Shown here piece by piece: positions 17,332-26,507 of a stretch of DNA of 41,457 nucleotides; position 1 is the first letter of the stretch; each line of letters begins with the position of its first letter. The notes under the pieces are model-generated. The model searched no databases. It saw only the letters and a program-made list of their open reading frames with translations, and was not told the DNA's origin. The DNA comes from Rhizobium sp. CFBP 8762. GTDB lineage: Bacteria > Pseudomonadota > Alphaproteobacteria > Rhizobiales > Rhizobiaceae. Where the stretch lies: assembly GCF_014841565.1 (NCBI RefSeq), contig NZ_JACYUD010000013.1:1-41457 (forward strand), written 5' to 3'. The position numbers were made by a program, and so were the translations under genes.

Positions 17332-17742
17332 CTACAAAAGATCCATGAGATATGGAATCAGCGGCTCATCGGCGGGTGGCATGGGGTAATCGCGCAGGGC
17401 TTTCGGGCGCACCCATTTAATGGCCTGGCCTTCCCGGCCATGCGGCGTGCCTTCAAACCGGCGGCAGACATAAAGCGGCATCAGCAGATGAAAGGTCTCG
17501 TAGGTATGGCTGGCAAAGGTCAGCGGCGCGAGACACGCAACCTTCGTGGTGATACCGAGTTCTTCGTTCAACTCGCGGATCAGCGTTTCCTCAGGCGTCT
17601 CGCCCGCCTCTACCTTGCCGCCGGGAAACTCCCAGAGACCGGCGAGCGATTTGCCTTCCGGCCGTTGTGCCAGCAGAATACGACCATCCGCATCAATGAG
17701 CGCACAGGCCGCTACCAGAAGGATTTTGCGCGCCGCACTCAT
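17332..17742 (-). CDS. mutT: 8-oxo-dGTP diphosphatase (Nudix hydrolase)
   Basis: Removes oxidised dGTP from the nucleotide pool and so prevents A:T to C:G transversions. 136 residues. The Nudix box [24 protein letters not shown] (about 42-65; its G, E, REL and EE positions all fit) binds the metal. The N-terminal [36 protein letters not shown] matches MutT proper rather than other Nudix enzymes. The start overlaps the upstream GNAT gene by 4 bp, and the argJ-GNAT-mutT series is a conserved rhizobial order. Confidence 0.93.
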   Translation of the reverse strand: MSAARKILLVAACALIDADGRILLAQRPEGKSLAGLWEFPGGKVEAGETPEETLIRELNEELGITTKVACLAPLTFASHTYETFHLLMPLYVCRRFEGTPHGREGQAIKWVRPKALRDYPMPPADEPLIPYLMDLL

Positions 17743-18509
17743 GCGGACGCACCGACAACAGCGGGACGGCGGTAGGTGTAGCGATACACTTCGCCAAACC
17801 CGAAGGTGCGATACATGGCAATCGCCGGGGCGTTATCGGCCTCCACCTGCAACCATGCCGTCTTGGCGCCGCGCAAACGCGCCCACCGCAGCGAGGTGCC
17901 CAGGATGGCGGAACCTATGCCCTGCCGACGCAGGTCTTTGCGCACAATCATCTGGAGAATACCGGCCATGTCATTATCCTGCACTGCCAGACAGACAGCC
18001 TCGGGACCGCTTTTGGCATCTTCAAACAGGAACATGCCACGCTCGGGCTTGATGGCATTGATGATCTCGCTCAGGCCCGCTTTGAGAAACGCATCCTCAC
18101 CGCTAACCGAAAGCCGTGCATCGACGAAGCGACCGACATCGCGGATCGGCAGATGGTCCATGCCATCGCCGGGGTCGCTGACGGTCAGGTCCACGCGCAT
18201 GACGATGGTCTCGCCAAGGCTGCTCCAACCCTGCTCGTCCATGTGGGAGACCAGCGGCAGCGGCGTCAAAGGGGTCTGCCGCACCGTCAGCGGACGGCCA
18301 TAATCGGCGAAGCGGCGCGCTGCCTTTTCCAGCCGCACGGCAATATTGGCCGTGTCGGACGGGTCCAGCGGATTGAGAGAATTCAGACGCTTGGAATCAT
18401 GTCCCGCCGTCAGGCGGATCAGCCAGCTTCCATCGTAAAGGACCGAGGCCGCCGGCCATGCGCGGAAGGCCACCGCTTCCAGACGGCGGACACTGGGTAA
18501 ATCGGTCAT
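17739..18509 (-). CDS. GNAT family N-acetyltransferase
   Basis: A 256-residue protein with the GNAT fold in its C-terminal half. The acetyl-CoA loop is [12 protein letters not shown] (near 195-206, R-x-x-G-x-G), followed by [31 protein letters not shown], the usual motif B. The N-terminal half, beginning [34 protein letters not shown], is shared by rhizobial proteins in this operon and has no assigned role. I prefer the ATG at 18509 (AGGA about 10 nt upstream) over the ATG at 18536. Its place between argJ and mutT does not reveal the substrate. Confidence 0.82.
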   Translation of the reverse strand: MTDLPSVRRLEAVAFRAWPAASVLYDGSWLIRLTAGHDSKRLNSLNPLDPSDTANIAVRLEKAARRFADYGRPLTVRQTPLTPLPLVSHMDEQGWSSLGETIVMRVDLTVSDPGDGMDHLPIRDVGRFVDARLSVSGEDAFLKAGLSEIINAIKPERGMFLFEDAKSGPEAVCLAVQDNDMAGILQMIVRKDLRRQGIGSAILGTSLRWARLRGAKTAWLQVEADNAPAIAMYRTFGFGEVYRYTYRRPAVVGASA

Positions 18510-18537
18510 AGCATTTCGGTCCTGCACAGCGATCATG

Positions 18538-19776
18538 TCAGCTACGATAATCGCCGTTGATCTCGATATATTCCTTGGTCAGGTCACAGGTATAGACGGT
18601 GGCCTTGCCTTCACCCAGACCAATCTCCACCCGCACGGCAATATCCTGCTCGCGCATCACAGCGGATGCCGCATCCTCGCTATAGCTGGGGTCACGCTCG
18701 CCATCGACGGCAACGCGCACATCACCAAACCAGATTGCCAGTCGGTCCCGATCCGCCATCTCGCCGGATTTGCCAACGGCCATGACGACACGGCCCCAAT
18801 TGGCATCCTCACCGGCCACAGCGGTTTTGACCAGCGGCGAATTGGCGATGGACAGCGCAATGCGCTTGGCAGCCGTATCGTTTTCAGCCCCTTCGACCGT
18901 CACCGCCACCATCTTGCGCGCACCTTCGCCATCGCGAACCACCTGCAAAGCCAGATCGTGCAGGACAGCGTTCAGTGCATCACGGAAACCGGCCAGTGCC
19001 GGGTCCGCCGCATCGGTTATTTTCGCCTGTCCGTCGGCGTGGGCAGCCCCCGTTGCAAACAGCATCAGCGTATCGGACGTTGAGGTGTCACTATCGACAG
19101 TCACCGAATTAAACGTGGGCCCGACACCATCTGACAACAGTGTTTGCAGGGCTGCGGGTGCGATATCTGCATCCGTCACCACGAAAGACAGCATGGTTGC
19201 CATATCCGGCGCAATCATGCCTGCACCCTTGGCAATACCGTTGATGGTAACCGTAACACCACCAATGTCGGCGCTGCGTGTCGCAACCTTTGGGTAGGTA
19301 TCGGTGGTCATGATGGCCTTGGCCGCTTCCAGCCAGAAATCACCCGTGGCTGAGCTGTTCAGCTCATCTAGAACACCGGAAAACTTTGTTGCGTCCAGCG
19401 GCTCGCCGATCACGCCTGTCGAGGCCAGAAAGACTTCGGTCTCGGTGCAACCGACCGCGCTTGCCGCCGACTTCGCCGTCAGCGCCGTTGCCTCCCGGCC
19501 TTTTTTGCCTGTGAAGGCGTTGGCGTTGCCGGAATTGACGACAACCGCGCGGGCAACGCCGCCACGCAAATGCTCGCGGCAAAGATCAACCGGGGCCGAG
19601 GGGCAGCGCGATTTCGTAAAGACGCCGGCAACGGCCGCGGGCGCATCGAAAACCATCATCAGCACGTCCGTGCGGTTTTTATACTTGATGCCCGCCGCTG
19701 CCGTTGCCATGCGCACGCCGCGCACCTCCGGCATATCGGGATAGGATTTTGGAGCAAGCGGCGAAACAGAGGACAT
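18538..19776 (-). CDS. argJ: Bifunctional glutamate N-acetyltransferase / N-acetylglutamate synthase
   Basis: Transfers the acetyl group from N-acetylornithine to glutamate, and can also acetylate glutamate from acetyl-CoA, in arginine synthesis. 412 residues. The precursor cleaves itself before the Thr of [16 protein letters not shown] (near 190), giving alpha and beta chains with that Thr as nucleophile; the motif is intact. Other family marks are the N-terminal [23 protein letters not shown], and [14 protein letters not shown]. The ATG at 19776 ([14 protein letters not shown]) is the natural start, as the frame upstream to 19899 runs into the PPIase gene. It lies 73 bp after that gene. Confidence 0.95.
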   Translation of the reverse strand: MSSVSPLAPKSYPDMPEVRGVRMATAAAGIKYKNRTDVLMMVFDAPAAVAGVFTKSRCPSAPVDLCREHLRGGVARAVVVNSGNANAFTGKKGREATALTAKSAASAVGCTETEVFLASTGVIGEPLDATKFSGVLDELNSSATGDFWLEAAKAIMTTDTYPKVATRSADIGGVTVTINGIAKGAGMIAPDMATMLSFVVTDADIAPAALQTLLSDGVGPTFNSVTVDSDTSTSDTLMLFATGAAHADGQAKITDAADPALAGFRDALNAVLHDLALQVVRDGEGARKMVAVTVEGAENDTAAKRIALSIANSPLVKTAVAGEDANWGRVVMAVGKSGEMADRDRLAIWFGDVRVAVDGERDPSYSEDAASAVMREQDIAVRVEIGLGEGKATVYTCDLTKEYIEINGDYRS

Positions 19777-19805
19777 GGGCCAACCTATAAAACGAAGAAC
19801 GGAAG

Positions 19806-19834
19806 TGCCCGGACCGACGTGTCCGGCCCGGGCA
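19806..19834 (-). terminator. Hairpin between the PPIase gene and argJ
   Basis: On minus, TGCCCGG pairs with CCGGGCA and the stem extends by five more pairs including two G-T wobbles, around a 5-nt loop. It is followed by a moderately T-rich stretch. It may partly terminate the PPIase transcript or act as a processing point before argJ. Confidence 0.5.
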
Positions 19835-19849
19835 AAATACATGTAAAAC

Positions 19850-20722
19850 TTATTCGGCGGGCTTTTCTTCGCCAGCTTCCTGTTTGTTGACGTCCTCATA
19901 GGCCTTCTTCAGGGCCGGGTCGGAAATTTCCACACCGGCATCAGCCTTAGCCTTGGTCAAAAGGTCCACATACTTGTCGCGCATGACAAGCTGGCGAACC
20001 TGCGGCTCAACCTGCTCCAATGTCGGGGCTGGCTGTGTGCGCTTGTCGGTCAGCAGAATGACGTGATAGCCGAAGGGGCTTTTGACGGGCTCCTTGGTAT
20101 ACTTGCCCTTCTCCAGCGCGAAAGCGGCGGTTTCAAACTCGGGAACCATGCGGCCCTTGGTGAAATAGCCGAGGTCGCCGCCATCGTCCTTGTTGCTGTC
20201 GGTAGATTTTTCCTTCGCAACGGCTGCGAAATCCTTGCCGCCATCCAGTTCCTTGATGATCGCCTTGGCTTCTTCCTCGGTCTTCACCAGAATGTGGCTG
20301 GCCTTGACTTCTTCCTGCGGCGGAATCTTCTTCATTTCGGCCTCATACCGGGCCTTCACCTCTTCCGGCGTCACGGTATCGACAACATACTTCTTGAAGT
20401 AGCTGTTGTGCAGCTCGCGCTCGGTAAGATAGGCGATGCGGTTTTTGAAGCCCGTATCGTTTTCCAGACCATCGGTCTTGGCACCCTTGGCCAGAAGCTT
20501 GACGTCGATCACGGCAGACAAGGCAGCCACACGCTTCTGGTCGTCCGGAAGGTTTGCCAGCTGCGGATCAAGACCGGTCATGGCAAGATCGACTTCAGAC
20601 TGATGGATTTCAGCGTCTCCAACCTTGGCGATAACGGGATCGGCAGCGCCTTGAGCATATGCTGCCGTCGTGCCAAGCCATGCAACCAGTGCAGCAGCGG
20701 CAAGCCTATTGTACGTCTTCAT
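19850..20722 (-). CDS. Periplasmic parvulin-type peptidylprolyl isomerase
   Basis: Isomerises proline peptide bonds in exported proteins. 290 residues with a clear Sec signal peptide ([23 protein letters not shown], cleavage near 23). A SurA-like helical N-terminal region (about 28-125) is followed by the rotamase domain (about 135-235), recognisable by [39 protein letters not shown] and [14 protein letters not shown], and a Glu/Lys-rich C-terminal tail. It lies divergent from secA, so a translocase gene and a periplasmic folding factor share one regulatory region. A half-copy of a rhizobial palindromic repeat starts 21 bp before the start codon. Confidence 0.9.
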   Translation of the reverse strand: MKTYNRLAAAALVAWLGTTAAYAQGAADPVIAKVGDAEIHQSEVDLAMTGLDPQLANLPDDQKRVAALSAVIDVKLLAKGAKTDGLENDTGFKNRIAYLTERELHNSYFKKYVVDTVTPEEVKARYEAEMKKIPPQEEVKASHILVKTEEEAKAIIKELDGGKDFAAVAKEKSTDSNKDDGGDLGYFTKGRMVPEFETAAFALEKGKYTKEPVKSPFGYHVILLTDKRTQPAPTLEQVEPQVRQLVMRDKYVDLLTKAKADAGVEISDPALKKAYEDVNKQEAGEEKPAE

Positions 20723-20742
20723 TCCTGTGACCTTTCACATGA

Positions 20743-20804
20743 TAGCATTTCCAGTGAAAGCGGAATCGCTTTCATGCCCGGACAATGCGGTAAACAAATG
20801 CTCC
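20743..20804. repeat. Half-size palindromic intergenic repeat (RIME-like module D)
   Basis: About 62 bp that matches one half of the 103-bp element at 28573-28675 read on the other strand: both share the GCATTTCCAGTGAAA start and a CCGGACAATGCGG core. It can fold as a single hairpin with GCATT/AATGC at the base and GAAAGC/GCTTTC at the tip. It lies in the divergent secA/PPIase region, close to the PPIase start. Confidence 0.75.
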
Positions 20805-20887
20805 AACACTGGACTGATTCCAGATTATCCTGTCCACATCACCAGATTGTGGCCGTTGTGGTACGAAGGCGAAACCCCTGTCTCCCG

Positions 20888-20916
20888 TTGACATAATTCG
20901 ACCCCCCTCTTATCTG
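20888..20916 (+). promoter_or_regulatory. Probable sigma-70 promoter of secA
   Basis: A consensus -35 TTGACA (20888-20893), a 17-bp spacer and a -10 TATCTG (20911-20916). Transcription would start about 65 nt before the secA ATG. I saw no obvious secretion-responsive arrest structure in the leader. Confidence 0.65.
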
Positions 20917-20985
20917 TCACGCAATCTCACGTCCAGATCAGTTCCGGGCGGTACGGCCACGGAATTAAAGGAAAGGGCCATATAA

Positions 20986-23700
20986 ATGGTCAGTCTCGGC
21001 GGCATCGCCCGCAAATTGTTCGGTTCGTCCAATGACCGCCGCGTGAAGGGTTATTCTTCCCGCGTCAATGCCATCAATGCGCTTGAGGCAGACATGCAGG
21101 CGCTGTCAGATGCGCAGCTGGCGGCCAAGACTGTCGAATTTCGCCAGCAACTGGCAGATGGCAAAACGCTCGATGATCTTCTGGTGCCAGCCTTCGCCGT
21201 GGTGCGTGAGGCATCCCGCCGCGTTCTTGGTCTCAGGCCCTTCGATGTGCAGTTGATCGGCGGGATTATCCTGCACGAGCGCTCCATCGCCGAAATGAAA
21301 ACCGGTGAAGGCAAAACGCTGGTGGCAACGCTGCCAGTCTACCTCAATGCGCTGGCATCCAAGGGCGTGCACGTCGTCACCGTCAACGACTATCTGGCAA
21401 GTCGCGATTCGGCGACCATGAACCGGATTTATTCCTTTCTCGGCATGACCACGGGCGTCATCGTCCATGGCCTCTCGGACGAAGAGCGACGCGCGGCCTA
21501 CGCCTGTGACATCACCTACGCCACCAACAACGAACTCGGGTTCGACTATCTGCGCGACAACATGAAGTATGATCGCGGCCAGATGGTGCAGCGCGGCCAC
21601 TTCTTCGCCATCGTCGACGAGGTCGACTCCATTCTGGTAGACGAAGCCCGCACGCCGCTGATCATTTCCGGCCCGCTGGATGATCGTTCCGAGCTGTACA
21701 ACACCATCGACGCCTTCATTCCGATGCTGTCGGAGGAAGACTACGAAATTGACGAGAAACAGCGCTCGGCCAACTTCTCAGAAGTGGGCACTGAAAAGTT
21801 GGAAAACCTGCTGCGCGACGCCAATCTCCTGCGCGGCGAAACGCTGTATGATGTCGAAAACGTTGCCATCGTCCACCACATCAACAATGCGCTGAAGGCC
21901 CACAAGCTGTTCCAGCGCGACAAGGACTACATCGTCCGCGATGACGAAATCGTCATCATCGATGAATTCACGGGCCGCATGATGCCGGGTCGCCGCTACT
22001 CCGAAGGTCAGCATCAGGCGCTGGAAGCCAAGGAAAAGGTTACCATCCAGCCGGAAAACCAGACGCTGGCATCGGTCACGTTCCAGAACTATTTCCGGAT
22101 GTACGACAAGCTGGGCGGCATGACCGGCACGGCCTCGACCGAAGCGGAAGAGTTCGGCAATATCTACGGTCTGGAAGTGGTGGAAGTGCCCACCAACCTG
22201 CCGATCAAGCGTATTGACGAAAGCGATGAAGTCTACCGCACCGGCGAGGAAAAATACAAAGCCATCGTGGTGGAAATTCGCGAAGCACAGTCGCGCAAGC
22301 AGCCGGTTCTCGTCGGCACCACGTCCATCGAAAAATCGGAGCTTCTGGCCACGCTTCTCGCCAAGGAAGGCTTCAAGGATTTTCAGGTTCTGAACGCCCG
22401 CTACCATGAGCAGGAAGCCTATATCGTCAGTCAGGCCGGTGTACCCGGTGCTGTGACCATTGCCACCAACATGGCCGGTCGCGGCACCGACATCCAGCTC
22501 GGCGGCAATCTGGAAATGCGTCTGGAGCGTGAGCTGGAGGGCGTGGAGCCCGGACCCGAGCGCGATGCCAGGCATGACGCCATCGTTGCCGATGTAAAGC
22601 GGTTGAAGGAAGAGGCGCTGGCCGCTGGCGGTCTTTACGTTCTGGCAACAGAGCGCCATGAAAGCCGCCGGATTGACAACCAGCTTCGCGGCCGTTCCGG
22701 TCGTCAGGGCGACCCAGGCCGCTCCAAGTTCTTCCTGTCGTTGCAGGACGACCTCATGCGCATTTTCGGCTCGGACCGGATGGACAGCATGTTGCAGAAG
22801 CTCGGTCTGAAAGAAGGCGAAGCCATCGTCCATCCGTGGATTAACAAGGCTTTGGAGCGTGCGCAGAAGAAGGTGGAAGCCCGCAACTTCGACACACGCA
22901 AAAACCTGCTGAAATACGACGACGTGCTCAACGATCAGCGCAAGGTGATCTTCGAGCAGCGCATCGAGCTGATGGATTCGCCGGATATTTCCGAAACCAC
23001 GACCGATATGCGCCACGAAGTCATTGACGATCTCGTCAACAAGCATATTCCCGAGCGCGCCTATGCGGAGCAGTGGGATGCCGTTGGCCTGCAAGCCGAA
23101 GTGGCAACACAGCTCAATCTCGATCTGCCGATTGTGGAATGGGCTGCCGAGGAAGGCATTGCCGAAGACGATATCCGAGAGCGTATCCGCACCGCAGCCG
23201 ATGCCGCCGCGAAGGACCGTGCGGAGCGGTTCGGCCCGGATATGATGCTGTATGTGGAGCGCTCCGTCGTGCTGCAAACGCTGGATCATTTGTGGCGCGA
23301 GCATATCGTCAACCTCGATCATCTGCGCTCGGTCATCGGGTTCCGGGGTTACGCGCAGCGCGATCCGTTGCAGGAATACAAGTCCGAGGCTTTTGAACTG
23401 TTTCATGCTCTGCTTGCCAACCTGCGGCAGGCCGTGACCGCGCAGTTGATGCGCGTGGAGCTGGTGCGTGAGGCCGAGCCTCAGCCGTTGCCTGAAATGG
23501 AAGGCCACCATATTGACGCTCTGACCGGCGAGGATGATTTCGGCGACAATGATGGCTCCGGTCCGCAGTTTGTGGTTGCTCCGCACAATCGCGACCCGGA
23601 AGACCCCGCCACCTGGGGCAAGGTCTCGCGCAACGAGCCCTGCCCATGCGGTTCCGGCAAGAAGTACAAGCACTGCCATGGCAGCTTTGAATCCGTTTGA
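20986..23700 (+). CDS. secA: Preprotein translocase ATPase SecA
   Basis: ATP-driven motor that pushes unfolded precursor proteins through SecYEG. 904 residues, normal length. The DEAD-type motor begins with [17 protein letters not shown] (Walker A near 104-112), has [19 protein letters not shown] (Walker B near 207) and the second nucleotide-binding fold with [14 protein letters not shown] (near 495-508). The preprotein cross-linking, helical wing and scaffold domains follow. The C-terminus ends in the zinc/SecB-binding motif [24 protein letters not shown] precedes the ATG by about 8 nt. A strong terminator follows, so it is probably transcribed alone. Confidence 0.98.
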   Translation: MVSLGGIARKLFGSSNDRRVKGYSSRVNAINALEADMQALSDAQLAAKTVEFRQQLADGKTLDDLLVPAFAVVREASRRVLGLRPFDVQLIGGIILHERSIAEMKTGEGKTLVATLPVYLNALASKGVHVVTVNDYLASRDSATMNRIYSFLGMTTGVIVHGLSDEERRAAYACDITYATNNELGFDYLRDNMKYDRGQMVQRGHFFAIVDEVDSILVDEARTPLIISGPLDDRSELYNTIDAFIPMLSEEDYEIDEKQRSANFSEVGTEKLENLLRDANLLRGETLYDVENVAIVHHINNALKAHKLFQRDKDYIVRDDEIVIIDEFTGRMMPGRRYSEGQHQALEAKEKVTIQPENQTLASVTFQNYFRMYDKLGGMTGTASTEAEEFGNIYGLEVVEVPTNLPIKRIDESDEVYRTGEEKYKAIVVEIREAQSRKQPVLVGTTSIEKSELLATLLAKEGFKDFQVLNARYHEQEAYIVSQAGVPGAVTIATNMAGRGTDIQLGGNLEMRLERELEGVEPGPERDARHDAIVADVKRLKEEALAAGGLYVLATERHESRRIDNQLRGRSGRQGDPGRSKFFLSLQDDLMRIFGSDRMDSMLQKLGLKEGEAIVHPWINKALERAQKKVEARNFDTRKNLLKYDDVLNDQRKVIFEQRIELMDSPDISETTTDMRHEVIDDLVNKHIPERAYAEQWDAVGLQAEVATQLNLDLPIVEWAAEEGIAEDDIRERIRTAADAAAKDRAERFGPDMMLYVERSVVLQTLDHLWREHIVNLDHLRSVIGFRGYAQRDPLQEYKSEAFELFHALLANLRQAVTAQLMRVELVREAEPQPLPEMEGHHIDALTGEDDFGDNDGSGPQFVVAPHNRDPEDPATWGKVSRNEPCPCGSGKKYKHCHGSFESV

Positions 23701-23711
23701 TCCCTGACATG

Positions 23712-23738
23712 AACGCCCCTGACGGGGCGTTTTTCTTT
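23712..23738 (+). terminator. Rho-independent terminator after secA
   Basis: A perfect 8-bp stem AACGCCCC/GGGGCGTT around a TGAC loop, followed by a T-rich tract starting within the last stem bases. It lies 11 bp after the secA stop codon. Confidence 0.9.
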
Positions 23739-23766
23739 GGCTAAACCCTAAAGGCGGGCGGATAGG

Positions 23767-25131
23767 GTGGCTTGGTTTTTGCGGTTTCAAATCCTGGCTG
23801 GCAGGGTGCTGGTATCCGGCACACCGGAGCGTTTTGCGCTGACTGCTTTTTCTATTCGCATTGTCAGCGCGGCAATCGCCTTCCTGTCGCAGATTATGCT
23901 GGCGCGTCTGATGGGTGGCTTCGACTATGGTGTCTTCACCTTCGTCTGGGTTCTGGTGATCATCGTCGGCACGCTGTCCGGCTTTGGTTTTCCCACCACA
24001 ATCATTCGATTTCTGCCGCAATACCGCGCCGATGGGCAGTTCGGCCACATTCGCGGCCTGACACTTGCCGCCCCTTTGCTGGCGATGGGCACTGCCAGCC
24101 TGTTGGCGCTTATTGGCTGGTTTGCGATGCAGCATGTCAGTGCGCATATCGAAGCATACATGCTTGTGCCGCTGACGATTGGCCTGATGATACTGCCGAT
24201 GATTGCTCTCGGCGATATGATGGATGGCATTGCGCGTGCCAGTGGGTGGCCCATTATCGCGCTCAGTCCCACCTATATCGTGCGGCCTCTGGCCATTCTG
24301 GCCTTTATGAAGCTGGCAGCCGCACTTGGTTACGACCACAGTGCGCGCGTGGCGCTGATAGCAGCTCTGCTTGCCACCTATCTCACCAGTATGGGGCAAT
24401 GTCTGCTGGTCATGAAGCGGCTTCTCGCGCAGGTGCCGCGGGAGCCGCATGCACTGGAATTTGCGAAATGGCTGCCGGTAGCGCTACCCATTCTGGTCAT
24501 TGAGCTCTTCGGCTTTCTGTTGACCAACTCGGATGTGGTCATGGTCGGGTTCTTTTTGAGACCGGAGGACGTTGCGATCTATTTTGCTGCTGCCAAGGTG
24601 ATTGCGCTGGTCAATTTCGTCATCTTTGCCGTAAAAGCGGCTGCGGGGCCACGCTTTGCAAATGCCATCGCTGCCGGAAATACTGCCCAATTATCGCATA
24701 TCGCGGTTGAGAGCGCACGCTGGACGTTTTTTCCGTCGCTGGCGCTTGGTGTTGTTCTTCTGCTCGCAGGCCCTTGGCTGCTCGCGCTGTTTGGAACCAG
24801 TTTTGTTACAGGGCATAGTCTCATGCTCGTTCTGTTTATCGGTATTGCCTGCAAGGCTTTTGTCGGCCCTGCAGAAACGTTGCTGATGATGGCCGGGGAA
24901 CAAAAGCTGTGTGTAGGGATTTATGGCGGTGCCGTGATGTTCAGCATCATCGTCAATGTTATCTTTATTCCTTTGTTTGGCACCGTGGGCGCGGCACTTT
25001 CAACAATGTCGGCGATGATCGTGGAAACTGTGATGCTGCATGTGGCGGTGCGCTATCGATTTGGTGTTGTTTTGACTGCGTTTTCCAATGTCGCGGAGCC
25101 GAACTCTGCTTTTGAGCGTGAAAAATGGTAA
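23767..25131 (+). CDS. Polysaccharide flippase-like membrane protein (Wzx/MATE superfamily)
   Basis: A 454-residue integral membrane protein with about 12-14 hydrophobic segments, of the oligosaccharide flippase group that moves lipid-linked glycans across the inner membrane. The N-terminal part ALTAFSIRIVSAAIAFLSQIMLARLMGGFDYGVFTFVW matches the RfbX/Wzx signature (early Arg in helix 1, GxxxYG in the first loop). No glycosyltransferase lies next to it. The GTG at 23767 is the first start in frame; no strong ribosome site helps. The stop overlaps the start of the following acyltransferase gene, so the two are coupled. The glycan moved is unknown. Confidence 0.85.
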   Translation: MAWFLRFQILAGRVLVSGTPERFALTAFSIRIVSAAIAFLSQIMLARLMGGFDYGVFTFVWVLVIIVGTLSGFGFPTTIIRFLPQYRADGQFGHIRGLTLAAPLLAMGTASLLALIGWFAMQHVSAHIEAYMLVPLTIGLMILPMIALGDMMDGIARASGWPIIALSPTYIVRPLAILAFMKLAAALGYDHSARVALIAALLATYLTSMGQCLLVMKRLLAQVPREPHALEFAKWLPVALPILVIELFGFLLTNSDVVMVGFFLRPEDVAIYFAAAKVIALVNFVIFAVKAAAGPRFANAIAAGNTAQLSHIAVESARWTFFPSLALGVVLLLAGPWLLALFGTSFVTGHSLMLVLFIGIACKAFVGPAETLLMMAGEQKLCVGIYGGAVMFSIIVNVIFIPLFGTVGAALSTMSAMIVETVMLHVAVRYRFGVVLTAFSNVAEPNSAFEREKW

Positions 25132-26393
25132 TGCGTACAGATCTGAAGTCCAGACGGGCAAACAGCCCGCGCTTTATCGACACTGCCAGAGCGTCAAAGG
25201 TTGCCCCGCCTGCCGATATGGCCGTTCCCATTGGCCCGGAGGGCCGGGAGTTCTGCCTCTACACCGCACAGATGGGCTATGATCTTCAGGAAGAACTCGA
25301 TTTTCTCTCCTATCGCGCCATAGAGCCAAACGTGTTTTTCACGGGCCGTTTTCTGGCTCCGGCCATGCCGCGCGTGGACGAGCGCACCGTGCGTCTGGCC
25401 CTGCTGCGCGACGAGGACGGCACGCGAAGCCGCCTGCGTTTCCTGATGCCCTTCACCATTGAGAGACCGGGCTACTCGCTGGGTTCATCGATCATCCGTG
25501 CCTGGTCCAACCCCTTCGCGCCGCTGGGCACGCCGCTGCTGGATGGCGAGGGTGCGGTTGACAGCATGTCGCATATGCTGGAGGCCTTCGCCAACCCAGC
25601 CCTCGGCCTGCCGGATGTGCTGGTGTTTCCCGATTTACGGCTGAACGGACCGTTCGCGCGGCTCGCCCGTGCCGTTGCCATCAACCTTAACCTGCCGTTG
25701 GACACCACCGACACGGTACAACGCCCCATGCTCGACAGTCTGGATGATGGTCCAAACTATCTCAAGGACGCCATCACACCGCATCACTACCGGGATATGC
25801 AGCGCCAATGGCGTAAACTCTCGGAAAATGGTGCTCTGATCTATGACGTTGCCCGCCAGCCTCAGGATATTCATTTCCGGCTAGAGGAATTTCTTGCGCT
25901 GGAGGCCAGCGGCTGGAAAGGGCAGAAGCGCACGGCCATGGTCACGGATCGCTACCACGCTGCCTTTGCCCGCGAAGCCGTTACCAATCTAGCCGACAGC
26001 GATGCGGTGCGCATTCACACATTGAGCCTCGATGGTCAGGTCCTGGCGTCCATGATCGTATTGCTGATGGGTGGTGAGGCGTTTACGTGGAAAACGGCCT
26101 ACAACGAAGCCTATGCCAGCTTTTCGCCGGGCAAGCTTCTGGCAATGAAAGTCACGGAATGGAATCTCGACGATCCAAACATCAGCCGGTCCGATTCCTG
26201 CGCCGTTCCGGACCATCCCATCATGAGCCGCTTCTGGAAGGAACGTGAGGATATGGGCACACTGATCATCGGCCTGAAACCCTCCGCAGACCGTGATGTG
26301 CGGCAGGTCGCGGCGCAACTGCATCTCTACCGCAACACCCGTCAGATTGCCCGGATGCTGCGGCAGAAACTGAGATCATTGACGCGGCGCTAG
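25125..26393 (+). CDS. FemAB/BioF2-type GNAT acyltransferase
   Basis: A 422-residue soluble protein with the BioF2-like (Acetyltransf_6) domain in its C-terminal half, recognisable by LEEFLALEASGWKGQKRTAM, then SLDGQVLASMIVLLMGGEAFTWKTAYNEAYASFSPGKLLAM. Relatives include CelD of rhizobial cellulose clusters and HfsK, an acyltransferase that modifies the Caulobacter holdfast polysaccharide. It overlaps the flippase gene at ATGGTAATG (starts possible at 25125 and 25131). A role in decorating the flipped polysaccharide is inference from family and coupling. Its TAG stop codon is the first three bases of a palindromic repeat. Confidence 0.83.
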   Translation: MVMRTDLKSRRANSPRFIDTARASKVAPPADMAVPIGPEGREFCLYTAQMGYDLQEELDFLSYRAIEPNVFFTGRFLAPAMPRVDERTVRLALLRDEDGTRSRLRFLMPFTIERPGYSLGSSIIRAWSNPFAPLGTPLLDGEGAVDSMSHMLEAFANPALGLPDVLVFPDLRLNGPFARLARAVAINLNLPLDTTDTVQRPMLDSLDDGPNYLKDAITPHHYRDMQRQWRKLSENGALIYDVARQPQDIHFRLEEFLALEASGWKGQKRTAMVTDRYHAAFAREAVTNLADSDAVRIHTLSLDGQVLASMIVLLMGGEAFTWKTAYNEAYASFSPGKLLAMKVTEWNLDDPNISRSDSCAVPDHPIMSRFWKEREDMGTLIIGLKPSADRDVRQVAAQLHLYRNTRQIARMLRQKLRSLTRR

Positions 26394-26493
26394 AGCGTAT
26401 TCGATCTGATTGAACCAGATCGGCGCTCTAAGTCATTTATTTGTAAGCATCATCTTTTCGATCCTCGCTTCGCTCCGGTCGGATTATGCTCTA
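26391..26493. repeat. 103-bp palindromic intergenic repeat, copy A (RIME-like)
   Basis: Bounded by TAGAGC and GCTCTA and nearly identical to copy B at 40231-40334. It has two hairpin modules: the first pairs TAGAGCG with CGCTCTA and CGATCTG with CAGATCG; the second pairs GCAT-ATC with GATTATGC. It lies between convergent genes, and its first three bases are the stop codon of the acyltransferase gene. The layout fits the mosaic palindromic repeats (RIME) known in Rhizobiaceae; it codes for nothing. Confidence 0.93.
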
Positions 26494-26507
26494 AAGCCAG
26501 TTCGCTT

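Noticed and set aside
21778-24450. An 890-codon open frame on the minus strand opposite secA and the flippase gene.
   Set aside because: It lies wholly opposite well-supported genes, is rich in His, Gln and Arg with no family motif, and has no ribosome site. Such long antisense frames follow from the codon bias of the real gene.
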